From NCBI GenBank assembly GCA_947568835.1, contig OX387603.1:18562651-18626650 (forward strand): a DNA stretch of 64,000 nt. The letters run 5' to 3'. The position numbers were made by a program, and so were the translations under genes. Positions 38,199 through 50,713 of this stretch are shown here, in pieces. Numbering within the stretch: the stretch's first letter is position 1; each line of letters starts with the position of its first letter. Origin of the DNA: Protonemura montana. Lineage: Eukaryota; Arthropoda; Insecta; Plecoptera; Nemouridae. The notes beneath the pieces are model-generated. The model did not search any database and was not told the DNA's origin. It saw only the letters and a list, made by a program, of their open reading frames with translations.

Positions 38199-41100
38199 TC
38201 AAGCGAACGATTTCGTTGGAGTCAGCCACTTCTTCATGTAGTAGCAGAATATGGTGCTGATGTAGATGAGGACGAGAAGAGCACAAGCAACACCTAGAGC
38301 TAGCACCGAAGTTCTGGTCGGGCAGGGCTCGGTGATTGTTACCTTGTCTGCGAAAAGGAAAGTTTGTGATTAATATTTACTTTACAATGTTAACAATTAC
38401 GACAACTAGCGAGTAAATACAACAAAACTTGTTACTGAAATGATCAGAAATGAGTTAATCCTTTGCAAAGCTTTTGAGAAAAATGCATAATTTCTTCCAA
38501 TATATATTTCACATTGTTTTGCTCACATGCGAGCAATGAATTAGATACCCTTGATCTGAAAATATATGGTTGTTCAACAACCATGTTTATGCCACTTCTA
38601 TTGTGTATGATGATTTGATTTTCAACATTAATGGTGATTAAACTTGTAGAATTAAAACTTTTATGTTGCTCACCTTTACCGAAATCTGAGGAGGACGCTT
38701 CACTCTTGAGCGACGTGCTGGTCTTTTCATCTCCGAAGTCTAGCACAAGGATCTCTTGGCTTAGTGTCATATCTTCCTCGGACTTCTCGGCTGTCTGGTT
38801 GCCGATGGACCTCTTCCTCCTGCCCCAGGACTCGACGGACTCGCGGCCCCATTCGCACACCGCCTGTCATTTCGATGGAACGCATACTGTTAGTTCTTCA
38901 TATTTTTGCACAGGTTTTTTGGAGCCGAGGCTAAATGCATTTTTGGATTAAAAAATCCTTATTTTTCCTATCAATCTAACCCGGGAACAAATATTTGCAA
39001 GAAAAGGAATCTGCAAGGACTATGAATCCTGATTTAGCTAAAACCTTGATTTTTTATATTTATTTTACACCAACATTCTGTTGAAATAATCATTCTTATC
39101 TTGGACGATGCTTCAACAAAATGCAAATTGCTGAACTCGACTATTTTTACAGACACATAAGGTATGATAAATAGCAAAACGTACCGGTTCACAAGGTCCT
39201 AGGCAGTATTTGACGTTGCACTGGAAGATGACACCGTACGACTCGGTGAAACGGAACGCCTCGTAGACTGACTGCAGTGCGTTGCCGTCGGGAGTAAAGC
39301 CGGGGAAAATTGCTGGGTCGACGGGGCAGCTGTCAGAACACAAAGAAGAGATGTTAGAGATTTTTTTCTAGGGAACTGCATTTAGATCAGTGACCGGGAA
39401 ACATTGTCAGTACAGTTCTCTAGAGAGTTTCGGGGAAACATTCTTACTGCTGCTGTAAGTTTTTTTTTCATTTTAAGTGAATTGGAATGAGATAATTTCT
39501 TACCCATCATCATCGATGATCTGGAAGGTACTCTTCGAGTCTTTGGCCATAGCAACGCAGCTTCGAGCAAAAATACCATATGGAGCTGAAATTGAAAAAA
39601 AATTGTTAGATGATATTCCAGTTCACTTTGTCTTTGTCTTTGTCTGTTATCAAATAGTTAAAGCTTGAATGGATTCTATAACAGCCTAATATATTTCTTA
39701 ACTATTGCAATGGCACGAGGAAATTAATTTAAGACTACAAGCTTATCTGGAAATACTGTGAGGAAGAAATGTAGCGTTTAAAAATGGGGACTTACTGTCT
39801 TCGGGAATCTCGATGCGGAAGGTGAGCTTATCTCCAATTCGGACGGTCTCCACTTCACGGCCGCGGTTGTCCACAATGCGAATCCTTGGTGGCGGAGCCT
39901 CGGGTGCTGATGTGATGCTAATCATCTCTGGATCTCTGCAATGACAAGATTCATTAACATTCATCTCTTTGTTATACAAAAATAAATTTTGATGAGGTGT
40001 CTATCTTTTTGCCGTAAACATTTTGGCAAATGATCGACAGAATGTTCCACTATCAGCAAATTTACCTAATGGGCATCATGCCAAATGTGATATTCTTGGA
40101 CGACATGTCGTAAGTGCACTTGACTTTGTAGATCTTGTCGGCTTTGGTCATGACCACGCTGTGGTGCTGCAGAACCACGGTGTTTGAGTAGACTCCGGTC
40201 TGGAAGGAAACGGTTTGTCATTAGGAAGTTGCAAAGATGATTTAGTCATATAATAAGCCTTATCCTTCCCTGGCTGGGTTTTAAAATATTTTCGAGCGTT
40301 AATTTCTATTCTCACAACTATGATATCTGGCATATGTACATAAGAAAGAAGCTGAACGTTTAATGCTTCGTATACCGGAAGTTTGAGTTACATACCACGG
40401 ACTGAGTGTTGCAGTCTTGGCCGGTCATCGTGAGGTCTAGTCGGAACAAGTCGCTGTTTTGTACGTCGATATTGCAAGTCTCGGAGCGGCCGAGAGCGTA
40501 GATCCTTCCGTTGAATGGCTTGTTGGTACGAACTTGGACGGCAATGCGGGTGTCTTTGCAATTCACAGCGACTAAAAAGAAGATAAACAGAGAAAATCAG
40601 CACCTATTTAGCTGAATAATTTCTGATTTAACTGTTTCAAATTCTAAAGGAATGGAAACAAAACTACATCTTAAATAATGAAAAAGCTTGAAATGTTGCA
40701 GACTCGTATTGTATCTCACTGGTCAGGTACAGAATTTTAAACTGAGCTGAATTGAGTGCTTATCTAGTTCTTGCAAAATTTGTTCCTTCTAGTGTAGAAA
40801 TTTTTTAAATAAAACAGAGATCACGCTGAGGACAATGATTGTGGTTTACCATCATAGCAGGTGCCAGTCTTGTCACAGTTAACATCAGATCGAGTCAAGT
40901 TGTTAACAGCGGAATCTTCTGCGCTGTCAAAGACGACGGGCAGCGGGTCTTTCTGTGCACTTGAGGATTCTGAAAAAATATTCAAAGTTAAATTCCGTCA
41001 AAATAAATAACCCACACACAGTAAGAAAACTTCTAAAACTTTTGTAACTTTATTTACAAACTGTTTTTACACTTCCAGTACACAAGTGTAGCACATTGAA

Positions 41101-44100
41101 TAAACTAGCAGCTTGCCTGCTGTGCATGCAGCTAATATGCATATGGTTTTGGTTAGTTTTTGGCTGTATGATAAAATGTTCGAATTGCTTACTACTTTCA
41201 GTACACAATTATATTCAGGCGAATGAAACTAACTTCCAGAGATAACTTACTGTCGCAAATGTTCTCGAAGTAGGTGCCGACCCTTTCCCCGCTGTCGAGC
41301 AGAGGTCGTTCTGCGTTAAGATATGTGCTGGGTCCCTCAGGCAGCGTCTTGTGGTCCAGATGGAACAGCTGGCAGTTGTAGTTGCTGCCGATTGGCGGTC
41401 CGCGGAACAGGAAAGAACGGCACAGGAACTCCTGCTCGATCTCGCATGACAGTCGGCACGCAGATTCACTCGTTACCTGCAAAAGTGTGTTCCGTTTAGT
41501 TTACATATCAATGATTTCATGGCTTTTCGTGGGGAGAGATGATGCATTAGTTTCACTCGGATTTTATGTAAAGGAGGAGGACTGTTTACATGGATGAACC
41601 TAGCCAAATTTGTATAATTTCTCATCAATCCAATTACGTTGAGCAACAGTGTCTTGGTTCTTGTTCTAGGTGGGTGACCACCATGCTCGTTTCCTTACAA
41701 TGCGATATAATTTATTTGGGATGTTAATAGATTCACATTTTAAATGCAATGGCACACATTCTTCGCGACTTCATCATTTGATTCCATGGATTGATGATGA
41801 ATTTCAAAAATCGAGTCCTTAATTTTATGCCTGGAAGTGTGGTATACCAATGGTGCTTAGCTAACCCATTAGTTTACTTGCAAGCACAGTGTTACTGTTA
41901 CCCTGAAAACGGTGCGCATCACCTTGAGCATTACCTTCTCATCGATGACAACTTCATAGAAACCAGTTCAGGGCTAAAGTCAGTAACTTGGACATTTTTT
42001 TATGGAACCTGGATCGTAAATCTTTTGAAACGAGTCCAAGGCCACTTCCCTCCAGTGTTCTGGGGGTGCATACTTTTGTGGATATCTTTGAAGCAGCGGC
42101 CTCACCTGCAGTTCCTTGTCGATGTAGTAGTGCAGGCTCGCGTACTGCGACACCTTGTCTTCAGCCACCCCGATCCGAGGCACCTGGAACGCCTTGTTGC
42201 CCTTGCACGCCTGGTTGCCTAAAACAAGGGGTCGACCGTCACCCACTCGATCTCCATCTCTTTCGCTCTCGACCTCACATCTTATCGAAGGAATGCTCGC
42301 AGTAGAGTACTCTAAGTTATTACTGATATTATAGTGTATATTTATGACTACCCTTATGGCAATTGCATTGTTTGCTTTTATAAATTCACCTTCATTCGAT
42401 TTCATTCCATTTATCAATTTTTAAATCTTACGAGCGTTTCCTGTTCCCAAGGATTTATTGTGATGCTTAAAGCTTCAACACTAAACGCTTCAACACCGAC
42501 GATGAAGTTGTGTTTTGTTTTACCAACCAACGAAGTTACCTTACTCCTAGCAAAAGTTATTGACACAAGCAAAAATTACACTAGCTTTTAAAACTTCAAG
42601 CGTCAACGAATGTTCTAGTGATAAGCAGACAAATTAACTTTATTGGGATGTATATTCTGTATCGTATAACTAGTAATAAGTTCAATAACAGTGTAAAATC
42701 ATCTGCCGTCAAATGAAAAACAAGATGATGTATAATTTGGTTCAGCAATCAATCTAATTCATATTTTGAAGCTCCTCAGAGTTCAGATGAAAATACTTAC
42801 CCAAATAAAAACCAACATGGCGGCACTGGCACATCTCCCATTATCGATGCGTTATGGTAAACTTTTCACGGCTAACTAAGTACCTTTAAGACAGAGATTC
42901 TCGAAGTAGTCGACGCCAGGCGAGTCCACGAATTGCACGTACTGCCCAGTGGTCCTCCGATCCGAATCGCTCAGGTGACATTGCAGCGTCACATAGTTGT
43001 ACTCGGTGGACCGGCACACAAACCGGTGCTGCAAACAATTGCAGAAATGCAGTCAGCCTCGATCGCCTCTGAACCATCCTCTCCACGGTTTGCGCCATTT
43101 CAATCCATTCAAACCGACTTTTTTTGTAATGCTATATTAAGACGCTGTAAATGCCTGGTGAAATATTTGGTTCCGACTGGTTTGTTTTATATCACCAATT
43201 AAATAAGATTTACAACTTAACATCTTTGTTTTAAACTGGATTTTTATTGGGAGTAATTTTGAGACTTGTGTGTGACACACCGCCATTAACGCGTTCAATG
43301 ATTTCTCCGTATCTTTTTTTCATGACTCCCTCACATCGCAGTAACAGGTATGCAGCAACAGCAACAGGTATGCAGTAACAGGTATTTTTTACTTTAATCT
43401 GAGTGATATGTGCTGAACAAAAATTGGTCAGTGCACCTTTACAGAAACTTCCGCGATGATTTTATTAGCAAGGCAGTCAACTTTAAAGATTATAGCAGAA
43501 TAGTCGTGGGTCATTCAAATCAGCATAATAAACGGGTTCTGCTACTCAACGCCAATGATGCAGCCCATTGACCGGTCCAGCATTAGGCACTATCAATCAA
43601 CTACTTCCAATTTGTTAATTCATGTTTTGAATTTGAATTATGAAACATTATACGCATGCATGCTCTGATTGATTATCTATCATGTACCGTGGTAGCACAG
43701 CTAGGTTTTTGCCACTCGTTGTTGGAACTTACCTCATTGAGACAGGAAGCCAGACAGGCCTCTTTGGTTGATGTGTAGATGAGTGCGTTGTCCAGGCCTC
43801 GGATCATCTTGTTGGGAACTCGCTCGAAGGCCCAAGGGCGAACGCAGACGTTCTCTGCAAAGTGAGAATAGTTGACACAATTAATGGGAGAGACAGCGGT
43901 TGTTTTAGATCTACTGGAAGAGATCGCGACTAACATTTCCTCGCGACAAACGGAAAATGTTGTTGCACCTCATTAAATTACTTGAAGGGATTACTGATTA
44001 AGTCCTTGTTCCAATAATACTTTGATTGTCTTTTGACAGTTTGCCTGGATTACATATTAACAGAGAAAACTCATTTCACTTCAATGATTTCAAACTGCAC

Positions 44101-47100
44101 GTAGGGAAATAAAGGTAGTAGGGTTTTGTTCTTAATTTCAGAACTATTCGATTGTTTCTTCGTTACCAAATTCAAGTTGTAAATGTCACCAAACTGGATT
44201 TTTATTCAGGTCATCCAACTAAGCTAAAAGTATTTGTCGGTATATTGGTTGTGGCCATGGGTTGTGGCCTGTAAAATGTTTATATAGAACAAGAGATTGC
44301 CATTATCTAATTCACTAGCACTTGACAAAAATGTTCGCATATTTAGAAACCAAAAGAAATTTGACCACATTGCTAAAGAAGGCGCGGGAATTTCCTGGAC
44401 ATGTAGAAATATTCGTAGGGTTGTGGAGATTTGATTTATCGATGTTTTCGCTTGGGAACGTATATTGTTTGTGCTACATTTTTTATCCGTGGTTTCATGT
44501 TTGCGAATGAGTGAAAAGAGGGTTCATTTTATCAATTCTATTCGTATTAAAATTTTGTGGCATGCATTAGCAGTGATCAACTAATGTTCGCAAATTGTAA
44601 CATCAATTTGGCATACAAACCGGTATTACGAGAATTCCAAAATAAAAATTTGTATTGAAAACTCGTAAATTGCGTACCTAGTTGTTTCGCCGTAATTACA
44701 TGAATTAAAAAAAGTTAATCTACGCGTAACCATTTGCAGTGAATCAATTTTATAAGTGTTTCTTCAATTTTTGGAAAGTGAATTTTGGCAGTGTTTCGAG
44801 TCGTGGCAATTTTAGCGATTGAATTACCGGAGAGGGCTGTGGCATGCAAAATAAATTAATTTTCGAAGCATGTTCATGGATATTATTCGTAGTAACTAAA
44901 CGAAATCTAAGTTTTAATTGATTAATCGTTATAACGGTTACGCATGTTTTCATACCGAAATTGGGACAACCCTGTAATTATGATAACTTTAAATTAAGTT
45001 GTCATGACCGACCAACCAAAAAGGCTAAAAGCCAAATTGACTTGTTGTTAATTTTTCTTTTCTTTTTTTTTTGTATGATGGGGCAAAGAACAACGATTTA
45101 AGAACCTTGACTCTTGACCAAAATGCTCCACCCTAGAGGCTAAACTTACCTGATCGGATCTGAATCTTGGTCATGTAGTAGAGGTTGACGGAACGCTGGG
45201 GCGTCGCCGCCGGGTTGTTGGCCGCCGTCTCGTTTTGCAGCTGGCACAACGTCTCCTGCACGGGCGCCAACGGGTTCATCACGAAGCTGCAACAAATTTC
45301 CCGATTACACACCCGAATCACACACATGAACGCTTACAGGGTGGACGCCTGTAAAAGGACCACATAGCTCAAAAATATCAACGTACACCAAAATTAACAA
45401 AGCTGAGAACAAAATGTGTAGGTAGCGGTAATTGTTGAAAAGACCATCGTATTAATGCTATAGTAGCAGCAATTCCAGCTATAGTTAGCAGCATTAACAG
45501 CAAAGTAGCGTTTTGCATTTAAGAAAACGCAGCACATCAAGACTTTTGTTAGATGTTCAAAAGTCACAGGCAAACCACACGCTTTTTTACATGTGATGCG
45601 GATGCATGCATCCTTACACTCCGTTCAACGAGAGAACATAATTTCTGAGCAGCCTCGCTACCGTCGTTTCGGGGTAACATGCGGGCTAACTGTACTAAAA
45701 AATAACTCTACAAATCATCTCCACTGATGTCTACCCGTTTATTTTGCTGTACGGCTCTTTTCATGCCAAGATATTTTGTTTTTCGAGCTATTACAAGAAT
45801 GTTACTACCACTTGTGACAATCTTTTTAGATAATATAAGTAATTTCAGATACCACCACTGACATCATAATTGAAATTACATTCATGAGTTGGTAGCAATG
45901 CTGGGGGACAGTCCTTGGGCTGGTATTTTCTCTCGCGGGTCAGACAGTAAAGTTGAACAGGAAAAGCACTGCACTCATGTGTTATTGGGACACCCGTTTG
46001 GCACGCGGCAACATGATTGAGTGCGGATATTATCAACTGGTCCCTCCTATTACACCTTCCCTATCATCGTGAACCTGTTTTAATAAAGAAGAGCCGGTGC
46101 CGCTGGGTCATTTGACGCGCTCGCCAAAACTTTGGCCCATGTCCGGGCCACGGGGCAGGGACATGAACGTAGCTGAAACCGAACCAGTGATGGCGAACGG
46201 CATGTGCCGGCCACAGGTCGTCTGATTTCCGCCTGTGCCAATCCTGTTTGTGGTTTACCGTGGTTGGTAGTAGAATACTCGGATGACCACAATTGCTGCC
46301 GACTTGCATAGCATGTGCGTTGCGTCCAAGAATGAGCACACTCTTAAAATTCCTCGAGAGCGTTTTGTCTTCTTTTTAATGGATTGGGTGAGGAATTTTT
46401 CTTCAGTTCATATCTCCCACACATCCACATAATATAGTGAAATAAGCTCATCTTGAGATTTAAATTTACGCCTTCCAGAGAACATTGAAAATAATTGGAT
46501 AGCCGGCTGTCAAAAGAGTGCGTCGTTAAACACAATAGTCAATAGTTGGATATTATTGGAAGTTATACGCGCTGTATTCTGGTCAGTTCTTCATATTAGG
46601 CAATATATTTAGAATTCTAATCAATTTCACCTAATTGAAGCTGTGTTTAAAATCATCGGCTTAAGATGTTTACAGCAAAAAACGAACAGGTAAAACTATT
46701 TCTGTGTCCATGCGTGTTATTAGTTACACCAAAAGTATCTAAGATTAAATGTGAAAACGTTCAAGATATTTTACAGACAAATTTAACTAGCGTACACCAC
46801 CAAGATATATTTCCTGATTACTATTTTTAAGTAGGTATTACGCGATGACCCCTTAGCTTTTATAGCTCGTCTCAAACTGGCCGCAACATTTCGGGTTCCG
46901 TTTTGCCAACGATTCGCATATCCATGACTTCTTCTGCACTCATCCTACTTCCTATACAAGAGAGTTGTTTTACACCCATGCTCACAGCCCCAACATTGCA
47001 TGTAGAGGAACAGGTAGAACTCATGAGAATTTTATATTTGTTTGAACCAGTGTAAAATGAAGTGCTTATAACTTATAACGGTTAGTGACCTGACCTCAGA

Positions 47101-50059
47101 ACAAGCACTCTTGCCTTCGTTTGGGAACAGAATTGGACTACGGAAGCTTATGTTTAATTAGCGGTGCCCAAATCGGAAGATACTTTTTCTCCTATTAAGT
47201 TTTGGCAGAATTTTCCACGGATTGAATTTACTTTGGCTATAGAATTCATTGCTTCATTTAATAGTCTTGTATCTAGTTAAACTAACATATGCACACAAAT
47301 TTAATTACAACCACAAATTTATGGAAACGTGCACTCAACGCCCCGTGTCAGGCAAAATCTCTCAACAAGATTGCACATTTCTCTTGAGCCCCAGCACTGA
47401 CTCTCATGAAATGCAGCTGAATTTCGCTGCCGAAAATATGGAATGTGATGGTCGAATTTTAATGGTTCTCACATCACTCCTCATTAACGTTTATAATTAT
47501 TGCTTCCGTCAAATTTAATGCGGTTAAATATTGCGCGTAGTGCATACTTGCAACATGCAATTTACCGTTAATTTGTCCGGCATACCACGTGATCTAATGA
47601 TTCATTTTGTATTACTTTAGACATGATATCATACGGCACTTAGGTGCCACGGATTAATATTAATATCCCGTCCGCTTGTTATGGAGAAACACTTTATTTG
47701 TTTTGAGATATTGATCTTGATGAATACAAAGGACATGTACTATACATTAGCAGTCTTACTAAGCCACCAGTGCTACTTAGAAATTATATCATCTGCATAA
47801 AATATATGTAGAGTTTTTTTTTTAATTCGCCTGTATACTTATTTTTTTTAAATCATAACGGAACTATAGCACTAGAGATTTAAAAGAAAACAAAATGTTT
47901 GCTGTAACTTTCCTCTTCATTGCAAATATCTTTAACATTATACATTAAAATAATTGGCCAAAAACCAACATGCGTTCATAACGAACAGCGAACGATTTTT
48001 TCGGACGGTCTCATTTTATTTGACAATCACAATAACGGCACCGCGATTTAAAAGGATTACACGCGAAACGCGCGCTTCTGAGTAGGCAATTACTGTGGTC
48101 AGTTTCTGAACTTATAAATTTCCTCCAGACATTTGCCGAAAAAACGTGCCCCATCGGTGTGGCGAATCTCCACTGCGTCTTTGACCTCTCAATACATAAG
48201 CCCATCTGAGTGTGGTCATTTTGGTTGAACCCAAACACATCACTATAATTTAAAATTCAATAAAGAATCTGCAATTGCTCGCAAAAAAACAACACAGACA
48301 CCTTTTTCCCTTTGGTATTCCGCTGCAAAGGTACCCTTAAAACCTTACAAACTAAAAAGTCAACAGGAAATGATAGTGTTGATCTCCTTGCACCTGATAT
48401 TTACGACTGGTATATCCTCCCACATCGAAATGGCGTAATTATTTACGAGTTATGCGCGGCATGGTTGCAGTTGTTGATGTGATTTTCTTCGATGCATCTT
48501 CCTATTATTAAAATGCAATTAGCCTGGTACACACCTGAAGGCAGCGGCTTGGCAATCTGCTTCTTCGCGGCACCATCCTTGGCACTCGTACAGAGAGAGG
48601 TTCTTTGCTGTGTAATAGGTGGTCCCTCGGTAATCCATTTCAGTCAGCTTCTCGAACGCGACCCGGCCTGCAGCGAAATCACATTCTCAGAGTTCGAATG
48701 ACATTTTTGTTTATCGACAAAATTATATCGATTTTACTGTTAGGTATTCTGAGCTTGCATGCTACCCGTTCCGATAAATTTGCATGAGGAAGACAAAATA
48801 CCTTGCGCACATTTTTGTTTAATCAGGAAAATTGCATGCTTGGAACCAGAAGTGCAGCTTGAGGATGTAGTTTTTAAACATTTCAGAATATGACATTCGA
48901 GTTAAGATTCTTCACTATATAAGCAAGTGGATTGGTGTTTTTTTTTTATTTTTTTATCGTAGAACACCAATTCTAACAAAAATATTAACTCGATTCTTTT
49001 GCAGAAATGTGATAAGCTGCGACCAAGAAAAACCGGACTTGGTGCCCCACTGCCCAGAGGAGCAAGTTAGTTGGTTCAAGTGCACAAAGGCCAACTCTTT
49101 GAATACTCGACCTCTCTCTCACATTCTCACGAAATCATAATTTGTTCTGTTTTGAGGACAAGAAAACCGCATCTGAGTTCTTCAATCCTACCTAGTGGGG
49201 CACCAAGTGTAGCTGGAATTAGATATGACACATCGACTTTTTTGCAGGCTCTGCGGTCGATTCCTTGAGAGAAGATACCTAGTCAAAGTTCTCTCGAGCT
49301 ATTTATTCTATAAGAACCAGTGGAAACACCTAAAATGTGTGCAAGATAATCTTTTCTCCCTGGATAGACTGTTCTGCTTCTCTTTACACTTTTAACACAT
49401 ATTTAAAAAATCAGGGAATGCATTCAAGTTCGACGTAATATTTTTCTGGGAGGCCATGAAGTACCTACGTCAACAATTATAAGGTCACGGAAAACTCAAA
49501 TATCTGATTGATCAGGATCATCAGGATAATATTTTTCTCTCAAAACATGTTCACACTTTGCGTTATGCTGGTTACTGAAAGGTCCTTAACTCAAAAATCA
49601 TCTAGGGCTGAATGGCAAGACAAAACTACCAAACCAGAATTTTTCCTTAAGGAAATACGCTGCACAAAATATGAAACTAATTTCGATATCTTCTTGGGGG
49701 TGGGAGTGGCTCTTTGGTCCTAATTGTCCACCTGCTACAGGAATCAAGTGCCAGATCCATCTCAAGAAATGTTTAACGTGAATGTCCTGACGAATGTCGA
49801 CCCCTTCTCATCACATGTCAAGACGAAATTAAGATTAGTAGTATCAGACAATATTTAATCTTTGGCATGTGGCCCACGGCAACTACAGACTAGACGCTTC
49901 GGATTAGATTGGCAAAGTATCGACCCGTAATCTACGGTAGTGTTAAATAATGAAAAACAGTTAGTTACCTATGCTGACCGCGAGGTTGGAGACGAGCAGC
50001 AGCAGCGCCAATGAGACGCTGTTCATGTTAAATATCGTGTAGATTCCGTTCAGGCGCAT
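38199..50059 (-). CDS. PAN/apple plus zona pellucida (ZP) domain transmembrane protein (trynity/neyo/nompA-like)
   Basis: A 700-aa apical extracellular-matrix/cuticle-type protein. Coding exons in order: 49969-50059, 48535-48667, 45150-45286, 43733-43854, 42884-43028, 42106-42218, 41251-41476, 40850-40969, 40396-40571, 40066-40199, 39796-39935, 39504-39585, 39185-39329, 38674-38863, 38199-38347; total 2103 nt, all GT-AG, phases consistent. Residues 1-29 form a signal peptide (SLALLLLVSNLAVS). PAN-like modules lie at about 32-120 (C59, C63, C69, C89), 124-207 (C154, C158, C166, C178; FVCRSTEYNY, YFENLC) and 214-321 (C254, C258, C266, C282; YFENIC). The ZP domain spans about 367-591, ending FQCNVKYCLGPCEP. 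A furin site RRKR lies at 603-606 and a transmembrane helix at about 666-688, then a short KKWLTPTKSFA tail. ZP modules polymerise after furin release. An acceptor 7 bases before the ATG shows an upstream non-coding exon. The exact orthologue is unresolved. Confidence 0.95.
41634..41692 (+). repeat. 5S-rRNA-like SINE head fragment
   Basis: CGTTGAGCAACAGTGTCTTG then TAGGTGGGTGACCACCATG follows the A-box to C-box part of 5S rRNA, like the head at 26331. It lies in a ZP-gene intron, antisense to that gene. No SINE body follows that I can align. Confidence 0.6.
43340..43384. repeat. Short tandem repeat, CAGTAACAGGTATG-like units
   Basis: Three imperfect units built on AACAGGTATGCAG and a short AGCAAC duplication, in a ZP-gene intron. 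Confidence 0.85.
43855..45149 (-). other. ZP-gene intron 3, non-coding
   Basis: About 1.3 kb of AT-rich intron between coding exons 3 and 4. No repeat family or exon recognised. Confidence 0.75.
45615..45949 (-). mobile_element. MITE-like element, family M1, copy 4
   Basis: About 335 bp in inverted orientation relative to copies 1-3. Read on the minus strand it begins CTGTCTGACCCGCGAGAGAA and ends TCTCTCGTTGAACGGAG; the outer 29 bases agree at about 20 positions as inverted repeats, with TA at both borders. It lies in a ZP-gene intron, in the same sense as that gene. Non-coding. Confidence 0.7.
46080..46340. repeat. GC-rich block of unknown type in ZP-gene intron 2
   Basis: Clearly GC-richer than its surroundings. 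Read on the minus strand it ends in TTCTTTATTAAAAC, which looks like a retroposon tail. Open frames cross it in two registers but resemble no protein. A SINE or other short retroposon is my best guess; there is no second copy in the window. Confidence 0.3.
46500..46545 (+). repeat. Tail fragment of the 5S-headed SINE family
   Basis: CTGTCAAAAGAGTGCGTCGT followed by TAAACACAATAGTCAATAG matches the 3' end of the SINE at 26331-26776 (GTCAAAACGGTGCGTCGTTA then ACAC and a CAAT-type tail). Confidence 0.5.
48668..49968 (-). other. ZP-gene intron 1, repeat-bearing
   Basis: 1.3 kb between the signal-peptide exon and the first PAN exon. It contains a short M2-type element at 49252-49373. No exon recognised. 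Confidence 0.75.
49252..49373 (+). mobile_element. Short MITE-like element, family M2, copy 2
   Basis: Begins GGTCGATTCCTTGAGAGAAG and ends TCTCCCTGGATAGACTG, imperfect inverted repeats related to the ends of 50389-50713. Only about 120 bases long, so probably internally deleted. Confidence 0.5.
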
Positions 50060-50388
50060 GGTGAATCTGCAATGGTAAGAAAAAAAAAACGGGCGCAATT
50101 AGTTCGATACCTCGGATTTAATGGAGGATAATACTATGCCCTAAAGAAGAATTCATTGATTCTGTAAAGGCTACAAGAAGTGAAAGAGAAAAACTTTTGG
50201 CTATACACATGTTTAAGTTGTGTATTAATTTTACAGTTAGATAAAAATGTTGAAATGCGAACTGTTATTAATACAGTATATTGGTATTCGCTTTGGTTAG
50301 TTGTCCTTTACGGATTATTAAACGTAATCACTAATCAAATAACAACTGCAGTGTGACCAATAGAAAAATTCGTCATGTGTTTGCGGTA

Positions 50389-50713
50389 CCTACAGCATAT
50401 CCTGTGAAAGAAGATACCAAATCATAGTCCTCTAGATCAATTTTTGCCATAAGAGATAGTGAAACAATTTGCTATCTTGTATGAAACTCGTCCATATGAG
50501 TCGCATCGGCAGCTTCCCCTTTAGAGGGGATCCCTTATCCCACCCCGCGAAAGCTGGAATATGTGTGCCCGGATAGCACAGTTGATACAGCACCCGACCG
50601 GCAATTGAGAGGTCCTGGATTCGTATCCCTATTCGGTTGAACATTTTTCCAGTCTAGTTTCCTGTTCTGTCCAATTATGGTAAATTATCTTCTCTCACGG
50701 GATAGACTGTAGG
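50389..50713 (+). mobile_element. MITE-like element, family M2, copy 1, with tRNA-like segment
   Basis: 325 bp with terminal inverted repeats: left CCTACAGCATATCCTGTGAA and right, inverted, CCTACAGTCTATCCCGTGAG, continuing to AGAAGATA with four mismatches in about 28. TA flanks both ends, as for Tc1/mariner-type elements. Inside (about 50564-50640) is a tRNA-like block: GGATAGCACAGTTGATACAG and GGATTCGTATCCC at A-box/B-box spacing. Non-coding. Confidence 0.7.

Larger units (their letters stand above)
45287..48534 (-). other. ZP-gene intron 2, repeat-bearing
   Basis: The longest intron of the ZP gene (3.2 kb). It contains MITE-like copy 4 at 45615-45949, a GC-rich block at about 46080-46340 and a SINE tail at about 46500-46545. 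The rest is AT-rich and unassigned. Confidence 0.75.

Noticed and set aside
41791-42222. 143-codon plus-strand frame and the opposing 145-codon frame at 41980-42417
   Set aside because: Both are shadows of the ZP-gene exon 42106-42218 and its introns.
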